Assembly (NCBI GenBank): GCA_965371445.1
Contig: CBDUYN010000023.1
Location: 1-64,000 of the forward strand
Reading direction: 5' to 3'
From: DASWIG01 sp965371445
Lineage (GTDB): Bacteria > Acidobacteriota > Thermoanaerobaculia > Multivoradales > J023
Length of the DNA stretch: 64,000 nucleotides
The position numbers and the translations under genes are program-made. Below, piece by piece: positions 44,701-51,708 of this stretch. Position 1 is the stretch's first letter; each line of letters starts with the position of its first letter. The notes beneath the pieces were generated by a model that ran no database searches, had not been told where the DNA came from, and worked only from the letters and a program-made list of their open reading frames with translations.

Positions 44701-44943
44701 GCACGGCGAGCCGGAAAGCTCGTAGACGTCGGTCAATCCGAGACGGCCCTCCGGCCGCAGGACGGCCTGATAGCGGAAGGCTCTCTCGATCTGCCGGCGG
44801 GCCTCGAGGACGTCTTCGCCCGGCGATCCGGGCACGGCCAGCAGCTCCTCCGCCGAGTAGACGAGATCGGGAAGCGGACGCCCCTGCCGGTAGAAACCGG
44901 CGTGGGTCAGGACGTCTTCGTAGGCGATGGGAGCGGCAGTCAT
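41779..44943 (-). CDS. N6-adenine DNA methyltransferase, Eco57I/type IIG-like
   Basis: About 1054 residues from ATG 44943; the frame is open 174 bp further but that part overlaps the divergent promoter. A long helical N-terminal region comes first, then SAM motif I VLDLACGSGVFLVEALRR (about 368-385) and catalytic motif IV VVVGNPPWTRP (about 490-500). The second half resembles a target-recognition region of type IIG/IIL or PglX-like enzymes. An N-terminal nuclease motif was not found; the overlapping downstream gene may supply it. Bases about 42240-43400 are much lower in GC than either end (26 of 60 at 42781-42840), suggesting a swapped recognition segment. Confidence 0.88.
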   Translation of the reverse strand: MTAAPIAYEDVLTHAGFYRQGRPLPDLVYSAEELLAVPGSPGEDVLEARRQIERAFRYQAVLRPEGRLGLTDVYELSGSPCIYFKRLDADLDAERLLPRLFAWHRAAWNHGQAPMLWIVSPTQVRILDAYARPPEEPGLDSLRRIEIARFERIAERLEELREKAARHQVESGLFWQGLGKKIDRAKRVDQQLIKDLTSVAERLGGCGLELAEAHQLLLRSVFASYLGARGWLRKDVLREAVGVTSFVEALASPRSAGRMFEWLAKTFNGDVFPEGSSTPYTAAQLAELRFLLEGGDPKSGQRYLWPYEFDVLPVELLSSIYESFAHALEPAEARRRGMHYTPVNLVDLALSQVFDDTLFDEELPLDARVLDLACGSGVFLVEALRRLVGRRLAAGQRLSRKLIRDTLYRQVFGVDTSPGAVHVAAVSLYLAALELDPHPRLGNGVKFEPLIRPRDPKKSSRRRSFNLFEADAFDTGAAYNRQPPFADRSVDVVVGNPPWTRPKGARAGSGPSREEELSHVAYCRERSIPLPFQRPPDQAFVYRAADFATPAARFGFFLSARRFFSDRESTRFSVEALLKRFVPRLAVNLSSLHREDVFPTAKHPSMLLISRNRIAERGAEFVLVAPDRRKDFKRHGTIEIDPVHLKTLSVQRAASEEGFLKVASWGSARDVDLINHLRLLPPLGEVAKKIEKEAEKRIRLGQGFIKGKTESRKKDVSPKFLEKELPCLENAGFTPFEFDVEGLDPFAYERLERLRSEELYEGPRLLVRLAPVGSRFVASLCPVDAVYSRRYEGVRVIDEYRAWYSCVLGILNSSTMTYFMLMTSAEWGVERNNIYSEDVYRLPVPTLESEGSASVKRVARLTDRLRDDARRSRPIVEADLKSLDRLVFDLYGLSSGQRVLIEDLVDSTLDLYRKVEASKHMLPTPHEELVAYAERFTGVVDGYLAVRGASKLVTEIYGLPDSTPLRVVKLRLVDRSSDEPALSNVPMSGLEPLLERIAETLPDAMRERLHTRRYLRIYGEDELYVVKPNQRRFWTRSAGLNDADAVLAEHLRHL

Positions 44944-45234
44944 CGGGATGGGCTCTCGTTTTACGGATGCTACACCATCCGCCCCACGATGCCAAGCCCA
45001 GCGCGAGGCGGACTGGGATCGGACGTCACCTCCCGAGCTCATAGGTTCGCGAACGCTTCGCCAGCCGGGCTGTCCGAAGGCCGCTCGCCCGGCACTAAAG
45101 GCCGGCGTGGCATCCACTGTAAACCGAACGTAAAAACCACACGACCCGTTTTACTTTTGTTTTTCCGCAATTCCTTTCGTTTCATCGTATAACTTTAGGA
45201 GGACATGAAACGTCGAACGACAAGGAGGCAAGTC
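44944..45234. promoter_or_regulatory. Divergent promoter region with direct-repeat box
   Basis: The 291 bases between the methyltransferase and vWA genes contain, at 45118-45135, the same 18-mer found before the response regulator (GTAAA units 11 bp apart), and an inverted TTTTAC at 45149-45154. TATAAC at 45188-45193 is a plausible -10 for the vWA operon, which would make transcription start near 45200. AGGAGG at 45197-45202 and again at 45222-45227 are two ribosome sites. The region is locally AT-rich between about 45120 and 45195. Confidence 0.55.
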
Positions 45235-46701
45235 ATGAAGAATGCGCGAACGAAACGAATCGGAATCTTAACCGTCCTGACGCTTACGCTCGCCACCCTC
45301 GTCGGCCAGCTCGTCACCCGCGCCCTGCCGGGCGGCGACGGAGCCGACTTCGTCCTACCGGAAGGCCGGCGCGACGTTACGATCACGGGACGGCTCGATC
45401 GCACCGCGGTGCTCGCGGGCGACGGCGGGACGGTGATGATGGAGCTGCGGCTCCGGGCCGCGGAATCGGTGAGCGCCCTGCCGCGCCTCGCCACCGACTT
45501 CGTCGTCGTTCTCGACCGCTCGGGCTCGATGAACGGGGACAAGCTCGCGACGGCACGCTCGGCGGTAAGAGAGCTCATCAACCAGCTCGACGAACGCGAC
45601 CGCCTGGCGCTTGTCACCTACGAGAGCGGCGCCGAAGTGGCGATCCCGTTCGCTCCGGCGACCGAGGCGGCGCGCGCCGAGTGGCGCCAAGCCGTCGACA
45701 CCATCGCAAGCGCCGGCGGCACCAACATGAGCCTCGGCCTCGACCTGGCGCTCAACCTCCTCGAGAGCCCTTCCGAGGACGGCCGCTTCGCCGCACGCCG
45801 CATTCTCCTCCTCTCCGACGGACACGCCAACGAAGGCGACGCAACCCCCGAGGGTCTGACAGCGCGATGCCTGCGGGCAGCGCGCTCCGAAGCCGTGTTG
45901 ACGACGATCGGCGTTGGCGAGGGCTTCAACGAATTCCTCATGATCTCTCTCGCCGACGCCGGGACGGGAAACTTCTACTACCTCCAGGACCGTGAGGAAA
46001 GCACCCAGGAGCTCGCCTCGATCTTCACCCAGGAGCTCGCCGCCACCCGCGAGACCGTGGCCCGGGCCCTCGCTGTCGAGATCGAGCCCGGCGGCGGCGT
46101 CCGGGTCGTCGACGCGGCGGGCTATCCCCTGGAGCGCGGCGACGGCGGTCGCGTCACCTTTCGTCCGGGGAGCCTCTTCGCGGGACAGGAGCGCCGCGTC
46201 TGGGTGAGCTTCGCCGTCGCCGGTGAAGGCGGCGCCGTCGACCTGGACCCCGTCGACCTGGGAAGTGTCACCGCCACCTACGTGCGCGACGAGAAACCCT
46301 ACACCGTCGCGCTCCAGGGCCTGCCCAAAGTCGAGCGGGTGAGAGAGGTTGAGGAGGTCTACGCCCGGACGGACCGCTCCGCCTGGGAGCGCTCGGTCGT
46401 CGAAGAGGACTACAGCCGGCTGCGCCAGCGCCTGGCGCGCCTCGTCCGCAGCGGTCAGCGCGACGACGCCATTCAGGAGATCGAGTCCTACCGGAACGAA
46501 AAGAGCGAGATGAACGCGGTCCTCGAAAGCGACGAGGTACGGCGCAACCTCGACGAAGTCGAAGAGCTCAAGAAAAAAGTCGAAGACGCCTTCACCGGCG
46601 CCGACCAGGCCCGCAAGCAAAACCTTCTCTCGAAGGCTCAGATGATCCGTGCCGTCGACGAGCGCCGCGCCGGGAGTAAAAGAGCAGGCGCGCAGCAGTA
46701 G
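45235..46701 (+). CDS. Secreted or anchored vWA-domain protein
   Basis: Protein of 488 residues from ATG 45235, chosen because AGGAGG lies 7 bases upstream; ATG 45205 is in frame but its ribosome site is only 2 bases away and would fall at the predicted transcript start. A signal-anchor (ILTVLTLTLATLVGQLV) leads to a vWA domain with MIDAS DRSGSMNGD and GGTNMS, and a second beta domain. The C-terminus is a charged coiled coil. It resembles inter-alpha-inhibitor-like vWA proteins. It starts an operon with a PspA-like and a membrane protein, suggesting an envelope-stress role. Confidence 0.88.
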   Translation: MKNARTKRIGILTVLTLTLATLVGQLVTRALPGGDGADFVLPEGRRDVTITGRLDRTAVLAGDGGTVMMELRLRAAESVSALPRLATDFVVVLDRSGSMNGDKLATARSAVRELINQLDERDRLALVTYESGAEVAIPFAPATEAARAEWRQAVDTIASAGGTNMSLGLDLALNLLESPSEDGRFAARRILLLSDGHANEGDATPEGLTARCLRAARSEAVLTTIGVGEGFNEFLMISLADAGTGNFYYLQDREESTQELASIFTQELAATRETVARALAVEIEPGGGVRVVDAAGYPLERGDGGRVTFRPGSLFAGQERRVWVSFAVAGEGGAVDLDPVDLGSVTATYVRDEKPYTVALQGLPKVERVREVEEVYARTDRSAWERSVVEEDYSRLRQRLARLVRSGQRDDAIQEIESYRNEKSEMNAVLESDEVRRNLDEVEELKKKVEDAFTGADQARKQNLLSKAQMIRAVDERRAGSKRAGAQQ

Positions 46702-46730
46702 GGACGTCCTTTTGGAAGGAAGGTAAGGAA

Positions 46731-47285
46731 ATGAGTTTTCTAAACCGTTTGACGACTCTGGCGAAAGCCGACGCCCACGGCGTGGTCGACGCCCTGGAGG
46801 ACAAGGCCCTGCTGCTGCGCCAGCACGTCCGTGAGGCCGGCGAGGAGCTGGAGAGAAAACGTTGCCGAATCGCGGCGCTCGACACCGAGGAAAAGGACCT
46901 GGTGGCTCGTGCCGCCGCGGTTTCGGTAAAGAAAGCGGCGCTCGAGGACGACGTCCGCCTCGCCCTCGCCGAAGGCGAAGACGACCTGGCACGCTTCGCG
47001 ATCAAGAAGCTCCTGCCGCTCGGCGAGCGGCTCGGCTCGATCGAGCGCCGCCGGGAAGCGCTCGCCAAAGAACGCGCCGAGCTTCAAGAGGAGCTGGGCC
47101 GCCAGGAGGCGGAGTACGACGAGCTCAAAGAGCGAATCCGCGGCTACCTCGCGAGCCACGGCAAGGACGAGCCGTGGGCGGTCGGTGCCGAGGAGGACCT
47201 CTACAGCCCGGCCGTCGCCGACGAGGAGGTCGAGCTCGAGCTCCTGCGCCGTAAGAAAGCGGCCGCCCAGGAAGGAGGTGGATGA
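46731..47285 (+). CDS. PspA/IM30-like coiled-coil protein
   Basis: Protein of 184 residues, nearly all heptad-rich coiled coil after an amphipathic start MSFLNRLTTLAKADAHGVVD, like PspA/Vipp1 but shorter (family about 220). PspA proteins bind stressed inner membrane and form ESCRT-III-like assemblies. It lies 29 bp after the vWA gene with GGAAGG-type ribosome site; its stop overlaps the following ATGATG. Membrane-stress function is inferred from family and neighbours. Confidence 0.8.
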   Translation: MSFLNRLTTLAKADAHGVVDALEDKALLLRQHVREAGEELERKRCRIAALDTEEKDLVARAAAVSVKKAALEDDVRLALAEGEDDLARFAIKKLLPLGERLGSIERRREALAKERAELQEELGRQEAEYDELKERIRGYLASHGKDEPWAVGAEEDLYSPAVADEEVELELLRRKKAAAQEGGG

Positions 47286-47812
47286 TGCGTGCCCGGCGCT
47301 TCGCGGAGAGCCTGCTTTTCGCGCTGCTGGCGGCCCTCGGTGCCATCCCCTGGACGCTGGCCGCCGGTGCCGCCGTCGGTAGGGGGCGGGCCGAGGCCCT
47401 CTACCTGCTCGCCCTGGCCGCCCTTTACCTGGTATGGATCGCACCCAGTTGGCCGCAAAAGCTCCGGAGCGGTGTGCTCGCCGCGGTGGCGGCGGCGGCT
47501 CTGGCCTTTGTGCCGGTTCCGGCGTGGGCGGCGGCGGCGCTTCTCGTCGCCGTCGGGCGAAGCGGCCTCCTCTACCGGACGAAGCCGGCGCGGGCGGTGG
47601 TGACCGAGGCGGTGCTGGTGGGCGGCGGGCTCGCCTTCGCGGGCTGGCTCGCGGGTCCGTCGCTGCTCGACGCGGCGCTCGCGGTCTGGGGCTTCTACCT
47701 CCTCCAGAGCGTCTACTTCCTCCTCGGTGGGGTCGCCGAGCGCCGCGAGGAGGCGCGCACCGATCCTTTCGAGGACGCGCACCGCCGGGCGATGGCCGTC
47801 ATGGAGGGCTGA
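47285..47812 (+). CDS. Small multi-pass membrane protein
   Basis: About 175 residues with four to five hydrophobic helices (FAESLLFALLAALGAIPWTL, ALYLLALAALYLVWIA, AVAAAALAFVPVPAW, ALAVWGFYLLQSVYFLLGG) and a charged cytoplasmic tail. Start ATG 47285 has GGAGG 6 bases upstream; ATG 47282 is equally in frame. Third gene of the vWA-PspA operon, so it may be the membrane partner of the PspA-like protein. No known family recognised. Confidence 0.7.
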   Translation: MRARRFAESLLFALLAALGAIPWTLAAGAAVGRGRAEALYLLALAALYLVWIAPSWPQKLRSGVLAAVAAAALAFVPVPAWAAAALLVAVGRSGLLYRTKPARAVVTEAVLVGGGLAFAGWLAGPSLLDAALAVWGFYLLQSVYFLLGGVAERREEARTDPFEDAHRRAMAVMEG

Positions 47813-47828
47813 ACGTGGGAAGGGAGGA

Positions 47829-47876
47829 TGGTGCGCCCGAAGGGATTCGAACCCCTGACCTCCGGAGGCCGTCGCC
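47829..47876 (-). pseudogene. tRNA-Arg 3'-half-like fragment, candidate attachment site
   Basis: On the minus strand the fragment has an anticodon loop CTCCGGA, a T-arm around GGTTCGAATCC and the ending TCGGGCGCACCA. Compared with the intact tRNA-Arg(CCG) at 49914-49990 it lacks the 6 bases that form the 3' side of the anticodon stem, and its T-stem differs. No 5' half is present, so it cannot be a functional tRNA. The position matches the far end of an element integrated at the tRNA 3' end. Confidence 0.65.
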
Positions 47877-47932
47877 TTTTAGGCAGTAAGCCTACTTCTC
47901 ATCAGTTGTTTACGGATATGAGCATGCAGGTG

Positions 47933-47954
47933 CGGTCACCAACCCGGTCACCAA
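47933..47954. repeat. Paired CGGTCACCAA direct repeats
   Basis: CGGTCACCAA occurs at 47933-47942 and 47945-47954, 12 bp apart. A related GTGGTCACCA lies at 49789-49798 near the other end of the element. They could be arm-type integrase sites. This is position-based inference. Confidence 0.4.
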
Positions 47955-47988
47955 AAAGAGCGAACTCGCTCAGATTCGCTCTCGGAAA

Positions 47989-48474
47989 TCAGGACTTCGG
48001 GGAAGTGGGATAGACTTGGTGCTTAGGATCCCACCATAGGACCAGGAAGACGTTTTCCTCTCGAAATCCCCAGACCCTCTCTATGCTGCCAACGCGCAGA
48101 GAAATCAGGGAGTCTAGGTCGTCTAGCTGGATCTCAACAAGTCGGTCTTGGGCAGCTTTGCCGAGTTCTCCGATCGCAATCGCGTGATTCTGGCTTTTGT
48201 CTCTGATCAGGATCTCGTTCCAGGTCATCGACTCAAAGTTGCCGAGCCTGTCCCGAACAGCGACAGCTTTGGCTCGGTCGATACAGTGCCAACCAAACGG
48301 TCCGGCTACCTCTGTCTTGGAGACCCTCCAAACCGGCCGCAGCCTCATATAGTCGGGCCGATCGTCTTTGGCAATTGCGGGTTGCCGCGTCCCGCTCGGC
48401 CTGGCATCAGGACTCACGGCCGGCTTCTTCCGCGCCTTGGGGTACCTCTTATTCCGGTCTCGCTTCTTGGTCAA
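47989..48474 (-). CDS. Candidate toxin of the Panacea pair
   Basis: Protein of 161 residues. A basic disordered start (about 1-45) precedes a compact domain: PVWRVSKTEVAGPFGWHCID, FESMTWNEILIRDKSQNHAI, LDSLISLRVGSIERVWGFRE and VFLVLWWDPKHQVYPTSP. This domain recurs as uncharacterised cargo of mobile elements. The start overlaps the Panacea antitoxin stop (ATGA). Order and overlap fit a toxin downstream of its antitoxin. No catalytic residues can be assigned. Confidence 0.6.
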   Translation of the reverse strand: MTKKRDRNKRYPKARKKPAVSPDARPSGTRQPAIAKDDRPDYMRLRPVWRVSKTEVAGPFGWHCIDRAKAVAVRDRLGNFESMTWNEILIRDKSQNHAIAIGELGKAAQDRLVEIQLDDLDSLISLRVGSIERVWGFREENVFLVLWWDPKHQVYPTSPKS

Positions 48475-49130
48475 ATCAAGCTGCCGTAGTACTCCGCCAT
48501 AGCATCATGGCTGATGAGGCTGGTGCCTCGCTCCCCGAGGGCAAGGGTACCCCGCGCCACGCGCCAGGGGTCCTCGCGGTGCGTCAACTCGCTGAGCCAC
48601 TGAGAACTCTTTGAGTCGTAGTAGTCCAGCACGGTATCGACCGTCTCCCGTTGGGTCCGCGTCAGCCTCGACGGGTTGCCCTTCGGCCACTTGCTGACCG
48701 TGAACTGGCCGCGATGGACATCGTAAAGCTGCGGCACTACCGGGCCGTTGGCCCATGCCTCAATCCGGGCGGTGAACAGCGGCTCCTCGTCCCACACGAG
48801 CGACCAAGCCTGGCTGTAGTACGCCAGCTTTTGCAGCTTCATCGCCGTCATGGGTCCGGCCTTCTCCAGGATGTACGCGGCGACATCGTGAACGGGCATC
48901 GATCCCTCGGCTGGGGGCCTCTGGTCGGCCAACTGGTCAGCCGAACTCGCGGCCGTCCCGCCAACGACGCGCATCTGGCCACCCGTATCCGTACTCACGA
49001 CCGTCCCGCCAGCGCTTAGTCCGCGTGCGCCGCTCGTTTGCGAAGCGCTGAGCTGGTCGAGTGGGCGATTGGCCGAAGACGAGTCGGTGGCGTCTTGCCT
49101 GAACCCTGGTGTCCTCTCGCTATTCGGCAT
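48471..49130 (-). CDS. Panacea-domain (DUF4065/SocA-like) antitoxin
   Basis: Protein of 219 residues. After a disordered 75-residue N-terminus comes the Panacea domain: VHDVAAYILEKAGPMTAMKL, QKLAYYSQAWSLVWDEEPLF, EAWANGPVVPQLYDVHRGQF and SELTHREDPWRVAR. The longer start at 49130 is favoured because AGGAGG lies 6 bases upstream; ATG 48899 is an alternative. Panacea domains neutralise diverse toxins by direct binding. The gene overlaps the preceding DUF3467-like gene by 11 bases. Confidence 0.88.
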   Translation of the reverse strand: MPNSERTPGFRQDATDSSSANRPLDQLSASQTSGARGLSAGGTVVSTDTGGQMRVVGGTAASSADQLADQRPPAEGSMPVHDVAAYILEKAGPMTAMKLQKLAYYSQAWSLVWDEEPLFTARIEAWANGPVVPQLYDVHRGQFTVSKWPKGNPSRLTRTQRETVDTVLDYYDSKSSQWLSELTHREDPWRVARGTLALGERGTSLISHDAMAEYYGSLI

Positions 49131-49437
49131 CGGCCGCCTCCTCTGCTTTGGTCAAAGCCTGTGCCGTCTCCTTGAACCTAGCGACGTTCTGCTGGACTGC
49201 GTCGGCAACCCGCATCATCGTCTGTGGGGTCAGAGCTATCTTTGCCACTGGCCTGACGTGCACCTCCTCAATGCTCTCTCCCTGAAGTACGACCGCAGGC
49301 ACTAAGGCTTCTCCGAAAATCAGATAAAACTCATGGCCGCCCGCGTGCGACACGATGGCTTGGTTCGCGTACACGGTCGGCAAGCCGGTGTTGTCATCCC
49401 AGCGCAGCTTGACCGCCTGGACTTCCGTCTTCGCCAT
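49120..49437 (-). CDS. DUF3467-like protein
   Basis: Protein of 105 residues from ATG 49437 (GGGGAGG 9 bases upstream). VQAVKLRWDDNTGLPTVYAN, then QAIVSHAGGHEFYLIFGEAL and a C-terminal helix (MMRVADAVQQNVARFKETAQ) follow the DUF3467 pattern. The family has no known activity. It is the first gene of a three-gene chain with the Panacea pair, all overlapping, so it may be part of the same module. Confidence 0.65.
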   Translation of the reverse strand: MAKTEVQAVKLRWDDNTGLPTVYANQAIVSHAGGHEFYLIFGEALVPAVVLQGESIEEVHVRPVAKIALTPQTMMRVADAVQQNVARFKETAQALTKAEEAADAE

Positions 49438-49482
49438 AGGGTCTGTCCTCCCCTTCGACACTACAGAGAGCCTGCCCTAGTG

Positions 49483-49731
49483 TCAACCATGGCTCATCTG
49501 CCGGGAAGCCGAATTCTGGGGCCGACTTGCTACGGGCCGTAGAGAGGTGGCATGGTGACGGCCAGGTCTTCGGTAGGTGAACACGAAGCGCACCCGGCCC
49601 CGTCTCGCCCAGGCGTGGAGGCCCGGCTGCTCAGCGTCGGCCACGTATGCCTCGAATGACGGGTCCGCCTGGGCCTTGCTCCTCAGCTTGTCGAGCTTCG
49701 CGATGGTGAGCTTCTCGGCCGCTCTCGCCAT
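49483..49731 (-). pseudogene. Truncated tyrosine integrase, N-terminal part
   Basis: 82 codons: KLTIAKLDKLRSKAQADPSF, then AEQPGLHAWARRGRVRFVFT and YRRP, the layout of an integrase arm-binding N-terminus (DUF4102-like). After YRRP the frame becomes unrelated and stops, so the core-binding and catalytic domains are gone. It lies near the intact tRNA-Arg gene, where integrases usually sit. The element can no longer excise by itself. Confidence 0.55.
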
Positions 49732-49913
49732 GACCGCCTCCTTCCGACTCTCGGCCTCGGGAGGCTGTTGGAAGCCCCTTTGAGGCCGTGGTCACCATGC
49801 TAGCACGAAAACGAGCGTATCAGTGCGTACAGCAGCAGGAAGAGGGTGGTCCCTGGAAGGGGCTACCGGGATGGCGTTTCGCCCGGTCTTGCCTGGGTTT
49901 CCTAGTGGGGGGA

Positions 49914-49990
49914 TGGTGCGCCCGACAGGATTCGAACCTGTGACCTACGGCTCCGGAGGCCGTTGCTCTATCCAGCTGAGCTACGGGCGC
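49914..49990 (-). tRNA. tRNA-Arg (anticodon CCG)
   Basis: Cloverleaf with acceptor GCGCCCG/CGGGCGC, D-arm GCTCAGCTGGATAGAGC, anticodon stem ACGGC/GCCGT with loop CTCCGGA, T-arm ACAGG-TTCGAAT-CCTGT, and encoded CCA. Decodes CGG. It serves as integration site of the adjacent element. Third in a Pro-Arg-Arg transcript. Confidence 0.95.
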
Positions 49991-50013
49991 GTGCTGTTCA
50001 AAGACGGTCGAGG

Positions 50014-50090
50014 TGGCCTGCCTGGAGGGATTCGAACCCCCGACCCGCGGCTTAGAAGGCCGCCGCTCTATCCAACTGAGCTACAGGCAG
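50014..50090 (-). tRNA. tRNA-Arg (anticodon TCT)
   Basis: Acceptor CTGCCTG/CAGGCAG, D-arm GCTCAGTTGGATAGAGC, anticodon stem with loop CTTCTAA (anticodon TCT), T-arm around GGTTCGAATCC, discriminator G and encoded CCA. Decodes AGA/AGG. It lies 23 bp from the tRNA-Arg(CCG) gene. Confidence 0.95.
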
Positions 50091-50111
50091 CCCGAGGGAG
50101 ACCGCGCACTA

Positions 50112-50185
<74 letters not shown>

Positions 50186-50203
50186 TCGGAAACGCGGACA
50201 CAG

Positions 50204-50233
50204 AGCATAAGGATAGCACAGCAGGCTTGTCAA
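50204..50233 (-). promoter_or_regulatory. Promoter of the tRNA cluster
   Basis: On the minus strand TTGACA (50233-50228), an 18-base spacer and TATGCT (50209-50204) lie about 20 bases before the tRNA-Pro 5' end. The -35 is a perfect consensus. It should drive all three tRNAs. Confidence 0.65.
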
Positions 50234-50410
50234 TCGCCACGACGGGTCGTCGTCTGCCAGGCGGGTGTCGACGAAGGCGCGGACGGCGCGCAGGCCTTCG
50301 GGCTCCCGGGTGGTCCTCGGGGTCCACTTCTTGCGGTTCGCTGCCACGGCGTCCTCCGTCGGTCCGGGCCGATCGATTGCCTGGGCCGGCCGAGATCGAC
50401 CTCGTCCGGC

Positions 50411-50723
50411 TCAGACTGTCTGAAAACCGACGACCAGCTGTCGTCCCACGACGGCCAGAGCGTTTTCGATCCGAGGGAGCTTCGAAGGATGAAGCGGGTC
50501 GAGTAGACGGCGTACGGCCTTCTCGTCGCAGTCGAGCCGTCGCGCGAGCTCGACCTTGGTCAGATTCTCCTCGCGCATTGCCAGACAGAGGGACGCTTTG
50601 CCAGCCATCTGGGCGTACAGAGTCACCCTGGGTGATCGCCTCGAGCAGGTCGCGGAAGGTGACGACGAAGCCGCTGTTGTCTTCGTCCGGGGTCAAGAGG
50701 GCAGGATACACGAACGTCTGCAT
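50411..50723 (-). pseudogene. Decayed hicB antitoxin gene
   Basis: The N-terminal HicB fold is read from ATG 50723 (QTFVYPALLTPDEDNSGFVV, TFRDLLEAITQGDS). The C-terminal helix-turn-helix is in another frame (KASLCLAMREENLTKVELAR, KAVRRLLDPLHPSKLPRIEN). The middle of the gene, normally about 30-40 codons, is missing at the junction near 50620-50630. A deletion with frameshift therefore broke the gene. Confidence 0.75.
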
Positions 50724-50726
50724 GCT

Positions 50727-50807
50727 CTACTCCTGCAAGTCTTCCAGTTTCAGGCCGAGTTGGCTGAGGATTCCATGCATGGTTCCTCTCCTGAGCTCAA
50801 GAGGCAT
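50727..50807 (-). pseudogene. hicA toxin remnant
   Basis: Directly upstream of hicB, 26 codons from ATG 50807 (MPLELRRGTMHGILSQLGLK, LEDLQE) resemble the C-terminus of HicA, whose family ends in a GT-x-x-x-I-x-x-x-G-L helix. The dsRNA-binding catalytic His region is absent. It follows the Uma2 gene stop after about 30 bases. Confidence 0.5.
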
Positions 50808-50835
50808 CTCACCCTCCGCGACGCGTTTGCGATTC

Positions 50836-51423
50836 TCAGCGGGCTTCCGGCTCCTCGCCCTCGGCCCAGAGCCGTCCCAGCGGGATCTCCAATCCCTCGA
50901 AGCCGTCGGGGGCGAAGACCGCGTCTCCCTCCAGCGCCTCGACGATGCTGTAGACGCCGCCGCGCAGCACCAGTCGTTCCAGGGTCTGTGCCTCCGGGTC
51001 GATCAGCCAGTACTCGGGTACCTGGAGCGACGCATAGTCGTGGAGGTTGCGGACGCAGTCTTTCGACCGGCTGCCGGCCGAGATCACCTCGACGACGAGG
51101 TCCGGGCGCCCTGTCTCGAGGCCCTGCTCCTGTCCCTCGGGGAGGTTGCCCCGGCGGTAGTACTGGACGTCCGGCATGACGCCGCGCTGGTCGTCGATCC
51201 GCAGCTTGTATCCCGAGGCCAGGACCTGGCCGGCGTTCCGCGTCCAGCTCCAATGGCCGAGCAGGATGATGAGCGCGGCGACGATGCGCTCGTGGGTCTT
51301 GGTGGGCACTTCGACCTCCACGAAACGGCCATCGACGAGCTCGCGGGCGTCGTCCTCGTCGAGGTCGATGAAGTCCTTCCAGGTGAAGGTATTCGGGGTT
51401 TGGGCTTGCGCTGGCTCCGGCAT
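50836..51423 (-). CDS. Uma2-family (DUF820) putative endonuclease
   Basis: Protein of 195 residues with the Uma2 core: FIDLDEDDARELVDGRFVEV, GVMPDVQYYRRGNL (PD motif, about residue 82), PDLVVEVISAGSRSKDCVRN (E-V catalytic region, about 105-125) and VPEYWLIDPEAQTLERLVL. Uma2 proteins have a PD-(D/E)XK fold; biological role is largely unknown and they are highly multiplied in some phyla. It lies between the TetR regulator region and hicAB remnants. Confidence 0.88.
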   Translation of the reverse strand: MPEPAQAQTPNTFTWKDFIDLDEDDARELVDGRFVEVEVPTKTHERIVAALIILLGHWSWTRNAGQVLASGYKLRIDDQRGVMPDVQYYRRGNLPEGQEQGLETGRPDLVVEVISAGSRSKDCVRNLHDYASLQVPEYWLIDPEAQTLERLVLRGGVYSIVEALEGDAVFAPDGFEGLEIPLGRLWAEGEEPEAR

Positions 51424-51611
51424 GACGCTTTCAGCCTATCGCACCGGACCGTGGATCGCATCCGGGCGTGCGCGGCGGCGGCGGAAGCTGACCGGAACGC
51501 CCGGTCAGAGCACTGACCCAACTTCCCGACACCGCTCCGAAAGCCATCCTCCCGGGGTGCGCTCAAGGCACCCAGAGCTTTCTTCTCGCTTCTTCTTCGC
51601 TTCTTCTCCTC

Positions 51612-51656
51612 TTGAGAACAAGGCGGTTCCCTGCTACACTGACCGGCCAGTCAGTG
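51612..51656 (+). promoter_or_regulatory. Efflux operon promoter and TetR operator
   Basis: TTGAGA (51612-51617), a 17-base spacer and TACACT (51635-51640) form a good promoter. Overlapping its -10 is a perfect inverted repeat CACTGAC-6-GTCAGTG (51637-51656), immediately followed by ACTGACC. A TetR dimer bound there would block RNA polymerase, giving autoregulation of the operon. Confidence 0.7.
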
Positions 51657-51708
51657 AACTGACCCACGGCTCCTTCGCCGAAAGGATCCGAGGAGGACAA
51701 ACCGCAGG

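Noticed and set aside
45205..45234. Upstream start of the vWA protein
   Set aside because: Its ribosome site is 2 bases from the ATG and would be at the predicted transcript start; ATG 45235 has normal spacing.
47829..47920. Possible tRNA gene
   Set aside because: Anticodon loop and T-arm are present, but the 3' side of the anticodon stem and any 5' half are missing.
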